This document shows positions 50,015 to 60,197 of a stretch of 64,000 nucleotides of DNA, piece by piece (positions within the stretch are counted from its first letter, which is position 1; each line of letters begins with the position of its first letter). The position numbers and the translations under genes were made by a program. The notes below the pieces were generated by a model. It searched no databases and was not told the DNA's origin. It saw only the letters and a program-made list of their open reading frames with translations. The stretch spans positions 1 through 64,000 of the forward strand of contig JAKPPB010000063.1 in the NCBI GenBank assembly GCA_029547605.1. Direction: 5' to 3'. This stretch comes from Methanobacteriota archaeon (lineage in GTDB: Archaea; Halobacteriota; Methanomicrobia; Methanomicrobiales; Methanospirillaceae).

Positions 50015-51094
50015 ATGGCAAAAGAGAGTGGTTTTGGCTACACCTCACTTGTGCGGGATTGTTACCGCACTGGTGGCTACGTATTTGCCAGGCGTCCGGG
50101 GAGTGCAGGAGACGGTCAGGAGACCTGCAGGATTGCCCGGCTCGCAAGCAACGAAAACCCCCGGCCGCCATCCCCCCGTGCAGTGGAGATGGGTTGCCAG
50201 GCCCTGCGAGAGGGAAACCGCTATCCCGATGAAAGGATGAGCGATCTTGTCAAAGCCCTGCGGGATTACCACGGCCCGTATCATTTCGTGACCGGTGTTG
50301 GCATGGACGGGGTCATCGAGACAGTGATACGGACCCTGGTATGTCCCGGAGAACGTGTTGCGGTCTCGACGCCCACGTTCTCCTTCTATGGCCTTGCCGC
50401 GATGGCGCAGGGTGCCGAAGCAGTGAATATTCCAAGGAATTCAGATTTTTCGGTCGACACATCCTCCTTTATCAGCGGGGCGAAGGATGCGAAGCTCTCC
50501 TTTCTCTGCACGCCGAATAACCCCACGGGGAACGTGACCAGCCTCGAAGATGTCGAGGAGATCCTCACCTCGATCTCCGGCATGCTCTTCCTCGACAATG
50601 CATATGTAGAGTTCTGCGAGACAGATTACCGCCCCCTGATGAAGAAGCATGGGAACCTGATCCTGGGGCGGACCTTCTCGAAGGCCTTCTCGCTCGCAGG
50701 ACTTCGGGTAGGGTATGCGTTCGTGCCTGAGTGGCTGGTTTCCTGCTACATGCGCGCAGCGACGCCGTTTACTCTCAATTCCGTGTCTGCCGCCGCCGCA
50801 ATCGGGGCTCTTGGTGACCGGGAGCACGTCCCGGAGACCGTGGCGCATGTCAGGAAGCTCCGAAAAAAGGTCATCGAGGAATGCCGGTACCCTGTATTCC
50901 CCTCAGGTGCGAATTTCGTGATGGTGGATGTTTCGCCATTGACGGGGAGGGAGATGGCAGACCGTCTCTCAGAGCATGGGGTCATGGTCAGGTCGTGCGA
51001 GAGTTTCCCCGGGCTTGGACCAAACTACATAAGGGTAAGTATCGGGGAAGAATGGGAGAATGCCCTCTTTCTGGACGTGATCAACGCCTTATGA
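50015..51094 (+). CDS. hisC: Histidinol-phosphate aminotransferase
   Basis: MAKESGFGYTSLVRDCYRTGGYVFARR, RLASNENPRPPSP, LGRTFSKAFSLAGLRVGYAF; ORF track starts too early (49484). Confidence 0.88.
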   Translation: MAKESGFGYTSLVRDCYRTGGYVFARRPGSAGDGQETCRIARLASNENPRPPSPRAVEMGCQALREGNRYPDERMSDLVKALRDYHGPYHFVTGVGMDGVIETVIRTLVCPGERVAVSTPTFSFYGLAAMAQGAEAVNIPRNSDFSVDTSSFISGAKDAKLSFLCTPNNPTGNVTSLEDVEEILTSISGMLFLDNAYVEFCETDYRPLMKKHGNLILGRTFSKAFSLAGLRVGYAFVPEWLVSCYMRAATPFTLNSVSAAAAIGALGDREHVPETVAHVRKLRKKVIEECRYPVFPSGANFVMVDVSPLTGREMADRLSEHGVMVRSCESFPGLGPNYIRVSIGEEWENALFLDVINAL

Positions 51095-51603
51095 TGATCG
51101 GGATCACCGGCACTCCGGGAACAGGGAAAACGACGGTCGCACACGAACTTTGTGCACGGGGCCACATGGTCACTGCGCTGTCCACCACCATCACGCCCTA
51201 CATCATTGAGAGGGACGAGGTAAGGGACACGCTCGTTATCGACGAGGAGTCCTGGGCCCGGGAATTCCCAAGAGTCGAGGGGTTCGTCGAGGGGCATCTT
51301 GCCCACCTCCTTCCCTGCGACCTCATCGTGGTGCTGAGGTGCAGGCCCGACGTGCTGGCCGGGCGCCTCCGTGCACGAGGGTATCCTGAAGCAAAAGTGC
51401 GCGAGAATGTGGAAGCCGAGGCACTTGATGTTGCTCTCATAGAAACCCTGGAGGAGTTCCGGGGTGACCAGGTGCTCGAGATCGACACTACCGAGCGGGA
51501 CTTTGGGGAGTGTGCCAGTTTGATAGAAGAGTTCTCACAGGGGAAGATACCACCATCGTTTGGGAATATTGACTGGTCAGGGTATCTTGGGGAGGAGGTA
51601 TGA
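51091..51603 (+). CDS. Putative adenylate kinase (AK6/Fap7-like)
   Basis: MMIGITGTPGTGKTTVAHELCARG...DLIVVLRCRPDVLAGRLRARGYPEAKVRENVEAE; ATGA overlap with the hisC stop. Confidence 0.88.
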   Translation: MMIGITGTPGTGKTTVAHELCARGHMVTALSTTITPYIIERDEVRDTLVIDEESWAREFPRVEGFVEGHLAHLLPCDLIVVLRCRPDVLAGRLRARGYPEAKVRENVEAEALDVALIETLEEFRGDQVLEIDTTERDFGECASLIEEFSQGKIPPSFGNIDWSGYLGEEV

Positions 51604-52196
51604 CGCTCGAAGTCCTCCGCCCCTACATGAATGAGATCATGGCCCCGTTCATTTCCCTTGCCAAAAAGATTGGTCTCTCACCGAACAACCTCTCTGTAGG
51701 AGCTCTGGTAACCGCCGCCGTTGCAGGGGTCTTCTTCTTCCTCGGCAATGTGGTCGCAGGGACTCTCTTCGTGGCACTGAATGCCCTCCTTGATGGACTT
51801 GATGGCGCCCTCGCCCGCTCCGAGAACATCCAGAGCATCAAGGGGGATCTCCTCGACCACGTAATTGACAGATATGCGGATATCTTCATAATCACAGGGA
51901 TATTTGCCGGAGGTTTTGCGAGCTGGCCCGTGGGAGTGCTCGCACTCACGGGAGTGCTGATGTCATCCTACCTCGGTACACAGGCTCAGGCAGTAGGTGT
52001 AGGAAGGTATTACGGTGGTGTGCTTGGACGGGCAGACCGCCTTGTGCTCATCCTCGGTGCAGGGCTCCTCACCCTCGCCTTCCCCTTCCCATTCTATGGC
52101 CTCTCTATCCTGGGCTGGCTTCTCCTGGTATTCGGGGTGATGGGGCACATCACTGCCGCCCAGAGATTCATTTATGTCTGGAGACAGATGCCCTGA
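51600..52196 (+). CDS. CDP-alcohol phosphatidyltransferase family protein
   Basis: DGLDGALARSENIQSIKGDLLDHVIDR matches the DG-x2-AR-x8-G-x3-D-x3-D signature. Confidence 0.88.
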   Translation: MTLEVLRPYMNEIMAPFISLAKKIGLSPNNLSVGALVTAAVAGVFFFLGNVVAGTLFVALNALLDGLDGALARSENIQSIKGDLLDHVIDRYADIFIITGIFAGGFASWPVGVLALTGVLMSSYLGTQAQAVGVGRYYGGVLGRADRLVLILGAGLLTLAFPFPFYGLSILGWLLLVFGVMGHITAAQRFIYVWRQMP

Positions 52197-52299
52197 AGGG
52201 AGCCGGTCCGAAACGACTCCCATCAGGCAGTCCTGAACACAGGCATTGGTGTAGTGAACGTGGTCCCAGGATAAAAAATGTCATCTTAGGGGGAAAATA

Positions 52300-53304
52300 T
52301 CAGGAGAACCAGGAATCAAGGGTCTTTTGCCCCGCCTTTGCACCCATGCTGTCAAGGGCTTTCTGGATGCGCTCCTGCGAGAAGTCGAACCTTTCACAGA
52401 GCATGCGGATGATCCCTTCTCTGTCAGGGGGATTCCAATGGATTGAATAACTGTCCGTTGCAGGAGGGGCCAGGAAGAACTCCATGATTGCCTCCCATTC
52501 CGTATCCGGGAGTCGCTCTCTCATGGTCTGCTCAAACTCCCCCCTCTGAACCACCCTGAGCGCGGTCTTCGCACCGACACCTTTGATCCCTGAATTGAAA
52601 TCCGTGCCGACCAGGAGTGCAATTCGGACGAGATCGCTGCGGGTCAGTGAGAGACCTCTAAGCACATCCGACAACAGGATTCTCTCGGGGTACACAGAGA
52701 TTGTCCGCCCCCTCACTTTCCGTTTCCCGCTGACTGCAAGGTTCCTCACGAGAACCGGTGCCCCGAAGAGGAGCGTGTCGTAGTCCTGGGAGATCACGTA
52801 CCCTGCATCGCCCTTCTCAACCATGTGGGCTGCCTGGGCCTCGCCCTCGCTCGGTGCCTGGACGCAGGGAATCCCGAGGAGAGAGAGGAGTTCACGGCTG
52901 GTCCCAATCACGTTCTCGTCAATCCTTGATGACGATCTTGCCTGTTTGTATGCTTCCGCAATGTCTCCCCTCTCCAGTGCGTCCTGCCATCTCTCCCCTG
53001 CCCGGTCCCTTATGGCGCGGCGGACCTCGATCGTCTCCTGCTTAAAGTCGGGAGGTGTCCCATCAAAGACCCAGACAGGCCTGATGCCTTTCTCGAGGAA
53101 ATTGGCGGTCCGGAAGAGGATGCCCGAGAGGTGGGAAGTGACTCGCCCCTCCTGGTCCATCAAGGGCGTCCCGTCGGGCTGCCTGATGATGCTCAGGAAC
53201 TGGTACAGGGCGTTGTGGGCGTCTACGGCGGCAACTCCCGCAAGAGCTTCCCACCCCACCGTATCCCTGAACTCGGTGAGGATATCCCGGAGTGCTACGC
53301 CCAT
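52300..53304 (-). CDS. fen: Flap endonuclease 1
   Basis: VAAVDAHNALYQFLSIIRQPDGTPLMDQEGRVTSHLSGILFRT, GIPCVQAPSEGEAQAAHM, C-terminal GQKTLDSWFS PIP-like box. Confidence 0.93.
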   Translation of the reverse strand: MGVALRDILTEFRDTVGWEALAGVAAVDAHNALYQFLSIIRQPDGTPLMDQEGRVTSHLSGILFRTANFLEKGIRPVWVFDGTPPDFKQETIEVRRAIRDRAGERWQDALERGDIAEAYKQARSSSRIDENVIGTSRELLSLLGIPCVQAPSEGEAQAAHMVEKGDAGYVISQDYDTLLFGAPVLVRNLAVSGKRKVRGRTISVYPERILLSDVLRGLSLTRSDLVRIALLVGTDFNSGIKGVGAKTALRVVQRGEFEQTMRERLPDTEWEAIMEFFLAPPATDSYSIHWNPPDREGIIRMLCERFDFSQERIQKALDSMGAKAGQKTLDSWFS

Positions 53305-53332
53305 GAAGACGGTCTCCGTGCGGGATCAGAGG

Positions 53333-53647
53333 TCAACGGTAAACCCTTTTCGCAAACTCTTCCACCACGCTGTCGATATGCGATATGTGGGTGTCGTATT
53401 TCTGTGACATCTTTGCAGCGATCTCCTCCATGTTCATCCTGATCATCCGCTCCCTTTTTGCGAGGCTCTTTTCGATGAGCCTCACCTTCCAGTGCACGAG
53501 GAAGATGAGTCCTCCTAGAGAGAGCATCATGAGGGCAGCGGCAAACGATTTGATAAGGTCAAAGTTCAGATTAAATACCAGGACCAGGGTGGAGATCACC
53601 AGGATGAGAAGAAGGAGAAGATCCCCCAGGTATTCACGAATATCCAT
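53333..53647 (-). CDS. Small membrane protein
   Basis: MDIREYLGDLLLLLILVISTLVLVFNLNFD...; two hydrophobic segments then a charged tail; start trimmed from 53722. Confidence 0.6.
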   Translation of the reverse strand: MDIREYLGDLLLLLILVISTLVLVFNLNFDLIKSFAAALMMLSLGGLIFLVHWKVRLIEKSLAKRERMIRMNMEEIAAKMSQKYDTHISHIDSVVEEFAKRVYR

Positions 53648-53704
53648 GATTTTACATGATGAACACCAATGCATAAAACTACCCCCGGCTATGGTGATCA
53701 CTGG

Positions 53705-54592
53705 ATGAAACTCTTCCGCCATATTCCCCTGCTTGCAATGCCTGCCATGCTCGTCATCGTGGAGATCGGGGCTATATTGCTCTCCCTGCCCATGCAGGAG
53801 GCAGGTTTTGCGGCGTTTGAGGATCCGTCATCTGTTGCAAATCCGCTCATATTTGTCGCGATCCTCCTCGTTTTTACAGCATTCCTTCTCCTGTTAATCA
53901 GGTTCAAATTGCGCCGCTTCATCTCATTCATCATTGCGGTATCCATATTCTTCACCTTCGTCTATATCTTCGGGTCGATATCCTATGCCCTGACCACCGA
54001 CCCAATCGCGGGACTTGCGGGCAGTTTTGTACCTGCAGTCCTTGCCACGCTTCTGCTCTACCTCTACCCGGAGTGGTACGTGATCGACACTCTTGGCCTC
54101 CTCATCGCTGCAGGAGCTGCCTCAATCTTCGGGATATCACTCGAGGTTCTCCCGGTGATAATCCTGCTGATCATTCTTGCAGTATACGATGCCATCTCAG
54201 TCTACAAGACAAAGCATATGATCGCGCTTGCAGAAGGGGTGGTGGAGACGAAAAGTCCCATCCTCTTCGTAGTCCCGAAGAGGAGAGGGTACAGTTACCG
54301 GAAGGAGGGACTGGGGCCCCTTGAGGAGGGTGAACGGGGGGCGTTCATCATTGGGATGGGAGATATGATCATGCCGGCCATACTCGTCGTCTCGGCAAAC
54401 ATCTTCTCCGGGGGCATGAGGATTGGCCCCCTGGCAATCCCGGCGCTTGGCGCGATGGCAGGCTCTGTCGCGGGCCTCTCACTGCTGCTTGTGTATGTGA
54501 ACCGCGGAAAGCCCCAGGCAGGCCTTCCCCCGATTAATGGCGGAGCAATACTTGGCTTTTTAGCAGGGTTTGGCCTGACCCTGCTCCTCTGA
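53705..54592 (+). CDS. Presenilin/signal-peptide-peptidase-like intramembrane aspartyl protease
   Basis: Polytopic; catalytic motifs VYDAISVY and FIIGMGDMIMPAIL; start MKLFRHIP chosen. Confidence 0.87.
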   Translation: MKLFRHIPLLAMPAMLVIVEIGAILLSLPMQEAGFAAFEDPSSVANPLIFVAILLVFTAFLLLLIRFKLRRFISFIIAVSIFFTFVYIFGSISYALTTDPIAGLAGSFVPAVLATLLLYLYPEWYVIDTLGLLIAAGAASIFGISLEVLPVIILLIILAVYDAISVYKTKHMIALAEGVVETKSPILFVVPKRRGYSYRKEGLGPLEEGERGAFIIGMGDMIMPAILVVSANIFSGGMRIGPLAIPALGAMAGSVAGLSLLLVYVNRGKPQAGLPPINGGAILGFLAGFGLTLLL

Positions 54593-55516
54593 TCTCTTAC
54601 GGTAGGCCAATAGCGTCTCCAGCACCTCGCCGACGCCTTCGCCTGTCTCCGTGGACATGTTGATGTAGCCGTCAAAGTAAGCAATATCCGACTTGTTCAC
54701 CACTGCCTGGACCGGCACGGGGACCATCGCCTCGATCTCATGGAGAAGCCTGAACTGGTCCTCAAGGGGATACCCGCAGTGCTCGCTTGCATCGATGATG
54801 ACAAGGATCACCGAGGCGAGGTTCACCATCGCCGTCAGGGCCTGGCGCTCTATCCCGCTTCGTTCTTCAGTTGGCCGGTCGAGTACTCCGGGTGTGTCAA
54901 TGAACTGCATCCTCTCCTTGCCGACTGCCCGGTGACCGACGATGATACCCTTGGTAGTGAAAGGGTAGGCAGCAACCTCGGGGGTCGCAGTTGATACCAG
55001 CCGGATAAAAGAGGATTTGCCGACGTTTGGATATCCTGCGACGACCACGGTGAACTCATCGCTCACATGGGGGAGTTTGCGGATCACATTCCGGACTTCG
55101 TTTAAAAAGAGCAGGTCATCTCCCACCTGGTGCACGACCGAGGAGAGCCTAGCCACCGTTCTCTTTCGTATCTGGGAAGGGTTTTCAGACTTCCTTGTCT
55201 GGTAGGCAAGCCCCGGGCCGTGGGTACGTGCCCACCTGGCAGCCCATCCCACTCCCCCGAGGGCCTTCCTGACCCTGTCCAGGCCCCACAGAATATCAAC
55301 GATATCCCTGTAGAATGCAGGGAGGGCATCAAAATCGGGGAAAGATTGGATAACCCTTACCAGCCTGTCATGGATTGCCTGGCTCACAGCCCGGACAAAC
55401 TCCTCGTTTGCCCGGTCCTTGTTCCTCTTGAGTTTCATCTTTGATGCAGCCCGGCGGAAGCTGCGATCGAGGATCTCATCGGCGGTGGGCACTGTGGGAA
55501 TAGTCTCAAATTCCAC
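54560..55516 (-). CDS. NOG1-like GTPase
   Basis: VVVAGYPNVGKSSFIRLVSTATPEVAAYPFTTKGIIVGH, DTPGVLDRP, VNKSDIAY. Confidence 0.9.
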   Translation of the reverse strand: MEFETIPTVPTADEILDRSFRRAASKMKLKRNKDRANEEFVRAVSQAIHDRLVRVIQSFPDFDALPAFYRDIVDILWGLDRVRKALGGVGWAARWARTHGPGLAYQTRKSENPSQIRKRTVARLSSVVHQVGDDLLFLNEVRNVIRKLPHVSDEFTVVVAGYPNVGKSSFIRLVSTATPEVAAYPFTTKGIIVGHRAVGKERMQFIDTPGVLDRPTEERSGIERQALTAMVNLASVILVIIDASEHCGYPLEDQFRLLHEIEAMVPVPVQAVVNKSDIAYFDGYINMSTETGEGVGEVLETLLAYRKRSEEQGQAKPC

Positions 55517-55532
55517 TCTGGTTCAACCTAAC

Positions 55533-55540
55533 TTATATAT
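55533..55540 (+). promoter_or_regulatory. Candidate TATA box for 55564..56442
   Basis: TTATATAT centred ~27 nt before the ATG, consistent with a leaderless transcript. Confidence 0.55.
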
Positions 55541-55563
55541 GCCCATGCAGATGATAAACCATT

Positions 55564-56442
55564 ATGGATTTGTCCCTAATCCAGAAAGACATCCTTATTA
55601 CCCTAATTACGCTGTATCACCAGCATTCGCATCCGATAAAGGGGGAAGAGATTGCGGAGGTGATAAAGAGGAACCCTGGAACGGTCCGGAACCAGATGCA
55701 GGCGTTGAAAGCCATAGGCCTCGTGGACGGGATACCCGGGCCAAAAGGGGGATACAATCCAACTGCCCAGGCATACCGGGCGCTGAACCTGGACATATCA
55801 GGAAAAGAATACGATGTCAGGATTGCCAGGAATGGCGAGATGGTCCAGGGAGTAAAGGTTGTGGAGATCGCGTTCACCACTCTCTGCCACCCTGACATCT
55901 GCCAGGCGAATGCGAAGCTGATAGGCTCGGTGAAGGTATTTGAGATTGGGGACCAGATCACCATCGGGCCAACGCCGGTGAATAAACTGCTGATCCGTGG
56001 TGAGGTGTACGGGAGGGATGAGGTATCCCAGACCCTGCTCATCTCCATATTCGAGATGATATCACTTCCGAAAAAGCCGATTCGATACTACATGAGCAGC
56101 CCTCTGATCTCGCTTCGGGGAACCGACACCCTGAAAAACGCGCTCCATCTCTTCAATTTTCACCGTATCAGGGGTGCGCCGGTCATTGAGGGGGACAGGC
56201 TGCTAGGGATTGTCACGATGAGCGACGTGGCAAATGCGATCGAGAAGAACCTTTCCATGGATTCTTATGTCTCTACCATCATGACCTCCGATGTGGTCAT
56301 TGCTCCGTCTTCTGTCCAGCTCTTCGAGGTGATCAGGAGTTTCAAGGAGCGGGATATTGGCAGGCTCATCGTCATGGAGGAGGGGCGTCCGGCCGGAATC
56401 CTTACGCAGTCGGACATCATCAAGGTCTTCCCTTCACTTTAG
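55564..56442 (+). CDS. CBS-domain protein with N-terminal HTH
   Basis: N-terminal wHTH LIQKDILITLITLYHQHSHPIKGEEIAEVIKRNPGTVRNQMQALKAIGLV; two C-terminal CBS repeats. Confidence 0.88.
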   Translation: MDLSLIQKDILITLITLYHQHSHPIKGEEIAEVIKRNPGTVRNQMQALKAIGLVDGIPGPKGGYNPTAQAYRALNLDISGKEYDVRIARNGEMVQGVKVVEIAFTTLCHPDICQANAKLIGSVKVFEIGDQITIGPTPVNKLLIRGEVYGRDEVSQTLLISIFEMISLPKKPIRYYMSSPLISLRGTDTLKNALHLFNFHRIRGAPVIEGDRLLGIVTMSDVANAIEKNLSMDSYVSTIMTSDVVIAPSSVQLFEVIRSFKERDIGRLIVMEEGRPAGILTQSDIIKVFPSL

Positions 56443-56541
56443 AGTGCAGTTGCAGGTCTCCCGAACCGGGTGATGGGAATAAATCCAATGGTGCACATAA
56501 CCTGCTTCGAAATAGGGACCAATCCGGCGATTTTAAACATA

Positions 56542-56550
56542 TTTATATAT
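56542..56550 (+). promoter_or_regulatory. Candidate TATA box for the PRC-barrel gene
   Basis: TTTATATAT centred ~27 nt before ATG 56573, consistent with leaderless initiation and supporting that start. Confidence 0.55.
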
Positions 56551-56572
56551 GAATAGGGTTACACCATTTTTC

Positions 56573-56824
56573 ATGTCACGAGTCCTGGCCCGAAGTCTCT
56601 CAAAGAAGAAGATCGTCACAAACGAGGGGAAGGTAATTGGAACCTTAAAGAACCTGGTGGTTGATTTTGAGACCGGCCAGGTGGTGGACCTTGTCATCTA
56701 TCCTGATCCCTCTTTTGACACATCCGGATACCGAACCGAAGGAGACCGCCTGTATATCCCATTCGAGGCAGTAAAAGATATCAAGGATTATATCGTGGTC
56801 GATCGCTACCTCTCCAGGAAATAA
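56573..56824 (+). CDS. PRC-barrel domain protein
   Basis: MSRVLARSLSKKKIVTNEGKVIGTLKNLVVDFETGQVVDLVI. Confidence 0.88.
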   Translation: MSRVLARSLSKKKIVTNEGKVIGTLKNLVVDFETGQVVDLVIYPDPSFDTSGYRTEGDRLYIPFEAVKDIKDYIVVDRYLSRK

Positions 56825-57540
56825 GACAAATATTTTTTCACGCCTTCCACGAATCCCTCGCCATATTCTCTCGTTGTGATCAAGTCAGCAGTCCGGGCCA
56901 GGTGTGGGTGTGCATTTGCAACTGCCACCCCTACACCAGCCCTTCGAAGCAGTTCGATATCGTTCTCCGCATCGCCTACAGCCATAAAATCACTGGTCTT
57001 GAGGCCCATCAATCCTGCGAGTTTCGAAAACGCAATCCCTTTGTTGACTCCTGGCGGGTGGATATGGATTGCAAACCCCGTATCAAGAACCTCGACTGGA
57101 TGGTTCTGCACAATCTCCCGCACTTCATCGGGGGGCACTGTCCGGGCGAAAGCCACGTCAACGAAACGGTAAGGGAGGCTGTAATGCTCGATCTCGATGC
57201 CCCGCGCCCGGTAAGCCTCGACGAGAGTTTGGAGGGCGTTCCTTGGCGCGACACCATCACCGAGAAGGACTATGTCATGGGCAAAACCGTTCCTGATAAT
57301 CCCGCCGTTCTCGCCGATATAAGTCCCGGGTGTGCCGACCATTTTTGAGATGGCGTCCATGAAACATGAGGTGTTCCCGCTCGCGAGGACGACGAAGACC
57401 CCCTCCTCCATCAGCTCGCGAATGAGATCGATGGCACCAGTATGAATCCGCCGTTTCGGGTCGGTGATGGTGCCGTCGATATCGGTGATAAGACCTTTGA
57501 GGCGCAAAGATCGGTCCATCTGTCTGTTCCGGATATTCAA
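56806..57540 (-). CDS. Archaeal phosphoglycolate phosphatase (HAD)
   Basis: LKGLITDIDGTITDPKRRIH...LASGNTSCFM...MAVGDAENDIELLRRAGVGVAVANAHP. Confidence 0.9.
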   Translation of the reverse strand: MNIRNRQMDRSLRLKGLITDIDGTITDPKRRIHTGAIDLIRELMEEGVFVVLASGNTSCFMDAISKMVGTPGTYIGENGGIIRNGFAHDIVLLGDGVAPRNALQTLVEAYRARGIEIEHYSLPYRFVDVAFARTVPPDEVREIVQNHPVEVLDTGFAIHIHPPGVNKGIAFSKLAGLMGLKTSDFMAVGDAENDIELLRRAGVGVAVANAHPHLARTADLITTREYGEGFVEGVKKYLSYFLER

Positions 57541-57839
57541 TCTCGTCCAGGGATCCTTATGCCTTTGGATTCAAGAATAAGAGGGCGGATCATCCACACG
57601 TGTCCTCTCATCCGGTAAGAAATAGCCCGCGGACAGGGGGGGCCGGTACAGGGTGAACATGGACCTCTACTGCAGCACTGGCCATATTGCCCTGATGGAA
57701 ATACGCACTCATGCAGGGTTTCGGTGCTATGTGTGGAATTATGGAATGAGTGACGTATTCTCAGTATAGGAAAAAAATCATTCTCGCATTATGGCCAGTG
57801 AAGGCAGTGGTCAGGGGAAAAAGAGTGTGGACGGAGAAA

Positions 57840-58811
57840 TTATACGGGCTTGAGCCCGGCCTCTTCCACCATGAATGCGGCCTCTCCTTCGGGGAGGTTG
57901 GGGCTGTCGACAAGGCGGGCGATGCGTTTTCCGCCTTTGCTCTTCCGCAGGTAGATGCGGAAGGTCGCGGTGTGGCCCACGATATTGCCGCCGATGGGCT
58001 TGGTGGGGTCTCCGAAGAAGACGGCTGGGTTTGAGAGGACCTGGTTGGTGACCAGCCCCACGGCGTTGTGTTCATCAACCAGCCTGAAGATGTCGTGCAG
58101 GTGGCGGTTCAGCTTCTGCTGGCGGGCGGCAAGGGTGCCCCGGCCTGCGTACTCGGCCCTGAAGTGCGAAGTCAGCGAGTCCACGATGATCAGGCGCAGC
58201 GGCCGGTCAGAGTTCTTCAGCTCCTGGGCTTTCTCCTTCGCGCTCTCGACCATGAGCATCTGGTGATCAGAAGTGAGCGCCCTCGCCACGTGGATGTGCT
58301 CGAGGAATTCCTGGGGGTCTGCATCGATCCCGAGGCCGATCACCATCTGCTCAATACGTTCGGGGCGGAAGGTGTTCTCGGTGTCGATGAAGATGGCGGA
58401 TCCATTCAGCCCGCCCTCCTCCTCGGGGAGCTGCACGTTGACGGCGGCCTGGTGGGCAACCTGGCTCTTCCCAGACCCGAACTCGCCGTAGAGCTCGGTG
58501 ATGGCCTGAGTCTCGAGTCCCCCACCCAGGAGGGCATCGAGCTCGGGCACGAGAGTCCTCAACTTCCGCACCTCCTTTCTCTGCTCGAAGACATCCCTGC
58601 CCGTGCGGAACCCTGCGAGGTCCACCATCTCGCGGGCGGCCTTGATCATCTTTTTCGCCGTTGACTCGGCGATCTCGGCAGTCTCTGCCAGTTCCTGGGA
58701 CGAGGCGGTTGCAATGCTCTCCACGCTCAGGAACCCTGCCTCGCGGAGCTTCTCGGCCGTGGTGGGTCCCACGCCGGGAAGGTCTTCAAGTTCAATGGGT
58801 CCGTTACTCAT
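57840..58811 (-). CDS. radA: DNA repair and recombination protein RadA
   Basis: [75 protein letters not shown]. Confidence 0.96.
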   Translation of the reverse strand: MSNGPIELEDLPGVGPTTAEKLREAGFLSVESIATASSQELAETAEIAESTAKKMIKAAREMVDLAGFRTGRDVFEQRKEVRKLRTLVPELDALLGGGLETQAITELYGEFGSGKSQVAHQAAVNVQLPEEEGGLNGSAIFIDTENTFRPERIEQMVIGLGIDADPQEFLEHIHVARALTSDHQMLMVESAKEKAQELKNSDRPLRLIIVDSLTSHFRAEYAGRGTLAARQQKLNRHLHDIFRLVDEHNAVGLVTNQVLSNPAVFFGDPTKPIGGNIVGHTATFRIYLRKSKGGKRIARLVDSPNLPEGEAAFMVEEAGLKPV

Positions 58812-58844
58812 CTGTTGTTCACCTGTCGTGGAGAGAGAGTATAC

Positions 58845-60182
58845 TCACTTGCTTATATCTTGGCGGCCGTGCGGGGTGAAAGTATTCCCGCTGTCAGTCA
58901 TCGCGAGGAATGCGTCTATCCTGGCATTCAGTTCTGCCATGTCAGGAAGGATCTCTTCGAACGAGTGGAGGGAGATCCGTTTTCCTCTCCTTGTCACCCT
59001 GGCCCTGACCTCATGTCCGTGGGGAAGGTTGCCGCGTACCAGGAACTGCTCCTCTCCTGTGTCCAAAAAAGTGCCGTCCGACGTGGCAATCACGGTCCCG
59101 GAGACCTCTTCTTCCACTGCCTCCTCCACATGGTGCACCTTTACCATGCTGCCTCTCCCCGCATGAAGTTCAAGATTGCCTGATCTCCCTTTCCGGGCAG
59201 AGCAGAGATAAAGGGTCACCCGGTCTCCAGGGAGAAGCTCGGTCCTGGCATGGTCCTCCCCCCAGAGTACGACCCCTATCTGATGCGTTCCGTCTGTGAG
59301 GAGCAGGTTTCGGACGCATGAGACCCTGCCCTCCTTCGTCGAAAACGTCCGGGACGGCCTGCAGGATAGTACTGAACCGCAGACCGAGAATGAACCGCCC
59401 TCCTCCACCTCCTGGATCGAATGTATCTTTGCGGGAATATCCCCTGGTGCTTCCTCGATGGTGCTGCGTTCATCGATGCTGAACTCTTTGCCATATTTTC
59501 GCACCTTCTCGAGCGCTCCCTGAATCTGCAGGGTTGCTCCCTCTCTGATTCCCTCGATGAGATCCGGCACCCAGCATGAGATGCGCACGATACCTTCGTG
59601 GCTCCCGACGATGAGGTCCTGCACCTCAGCCTCTGTCCCGTCCCGCCTGGGCACCATCCGTAACTCTCCTATCGCCATCACCCTGACCGTCAAATCCCTT
59701 CTCTTTGGGGGCGTAAGGGACGGTTCGACCTGGGTAGGTCCGACAATCTCCACCATTGCCTGCCGCATGGCCATGACAGTGATCTCAGTAGGGGTCCGGT
59801 TGGGATGGCGCCCTATCACCTCGAGAACATCTCCGACTTCTATCTCCTGCGCTGCCATGGCCTTCTCATCCCAGAGAATTGCCCTCACCTGGCCGGTCTC
59901 GTCGCCGAGGATAAGGCTCGTCACAAGGCCCCTCTCTCCGCCAGGGCGCTCAAATTCGCGGGGCGGGTTCTTCGCGATGACTTTACCGAAAAAAGAGAAG
60001 AGGCTTGACCGGCCCGAGAGGTCCTTGATCTTCACATGGTGCCGCCCGCAGTCCTGTACCACCATCATTGCCGCCGTCACTTCGTCAACAAGGTCCCCGC
60101 AGGAATCCATCTTCTCCTCCACCCGCCGCTCGAACTCTTCCTTCGAGAAGAGGTCATCAACGAGGGCGTAGTGGAACTGCAC
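58845..60182 (-). CDS. Replication protein A (multi-OB-fold single-stranded DNA-binding protein)
   Basis: 445 aa; repeated OB-fold segments such as VTSLILGDETGQVRAILWDEKA and VRNLLLTDGTHQIGVVLWGEDH. Confidence 0.88.
   Translation of the reverse strand: MQFHYALVDDLFSKEEFERRVEEKMDSCGDLVDEVTAAMMVVQDCGRHHVKIKDLSGRSSLFSFFGKVIAKNPPREFERPGGERGLVTSLILGDETGQVRAILWDEKAMAAQEIEVGDVLEVIGRHPNRTPTEITVMAMRQAMVEIVGPTQVEPSLTPPKRRDLTVRVMAIGELRMVPRRDGTEAEVQDLIVGSHEGIVRISCWVPDLIEGIREGATLQIQGALEKVRKYGKEFSIDERSTIEEAPGDIPAKIHSIQEVEEGGSFSVCGSVLSCRPSRTFSTKEGRVSCVRNLLLTDGTHQIGVVLWGEDHARTELLPGDRVTLYLCSARKGRSGNLELHAGRGSMVKVHHVEEAVEEEVSGTVIATSDGTFLDTGEEQFLVRGNLPHGHEVRARVTRRGKRISLHSFEEILPDMAELNARIDAFLAMTDSGNTFTPHGRQDISK
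58851..58860 (-). promoter_or_regulatory. Candidate TATA box for radA
   Basis: Minus strand AGATATAAGC ~45 nt upstream of the radA ATG; AGGTGA SD-like motif just before the ATG. Confidence 0.45.
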
Positions 60183-60197
60183 CCGGCATCCTCTCCT

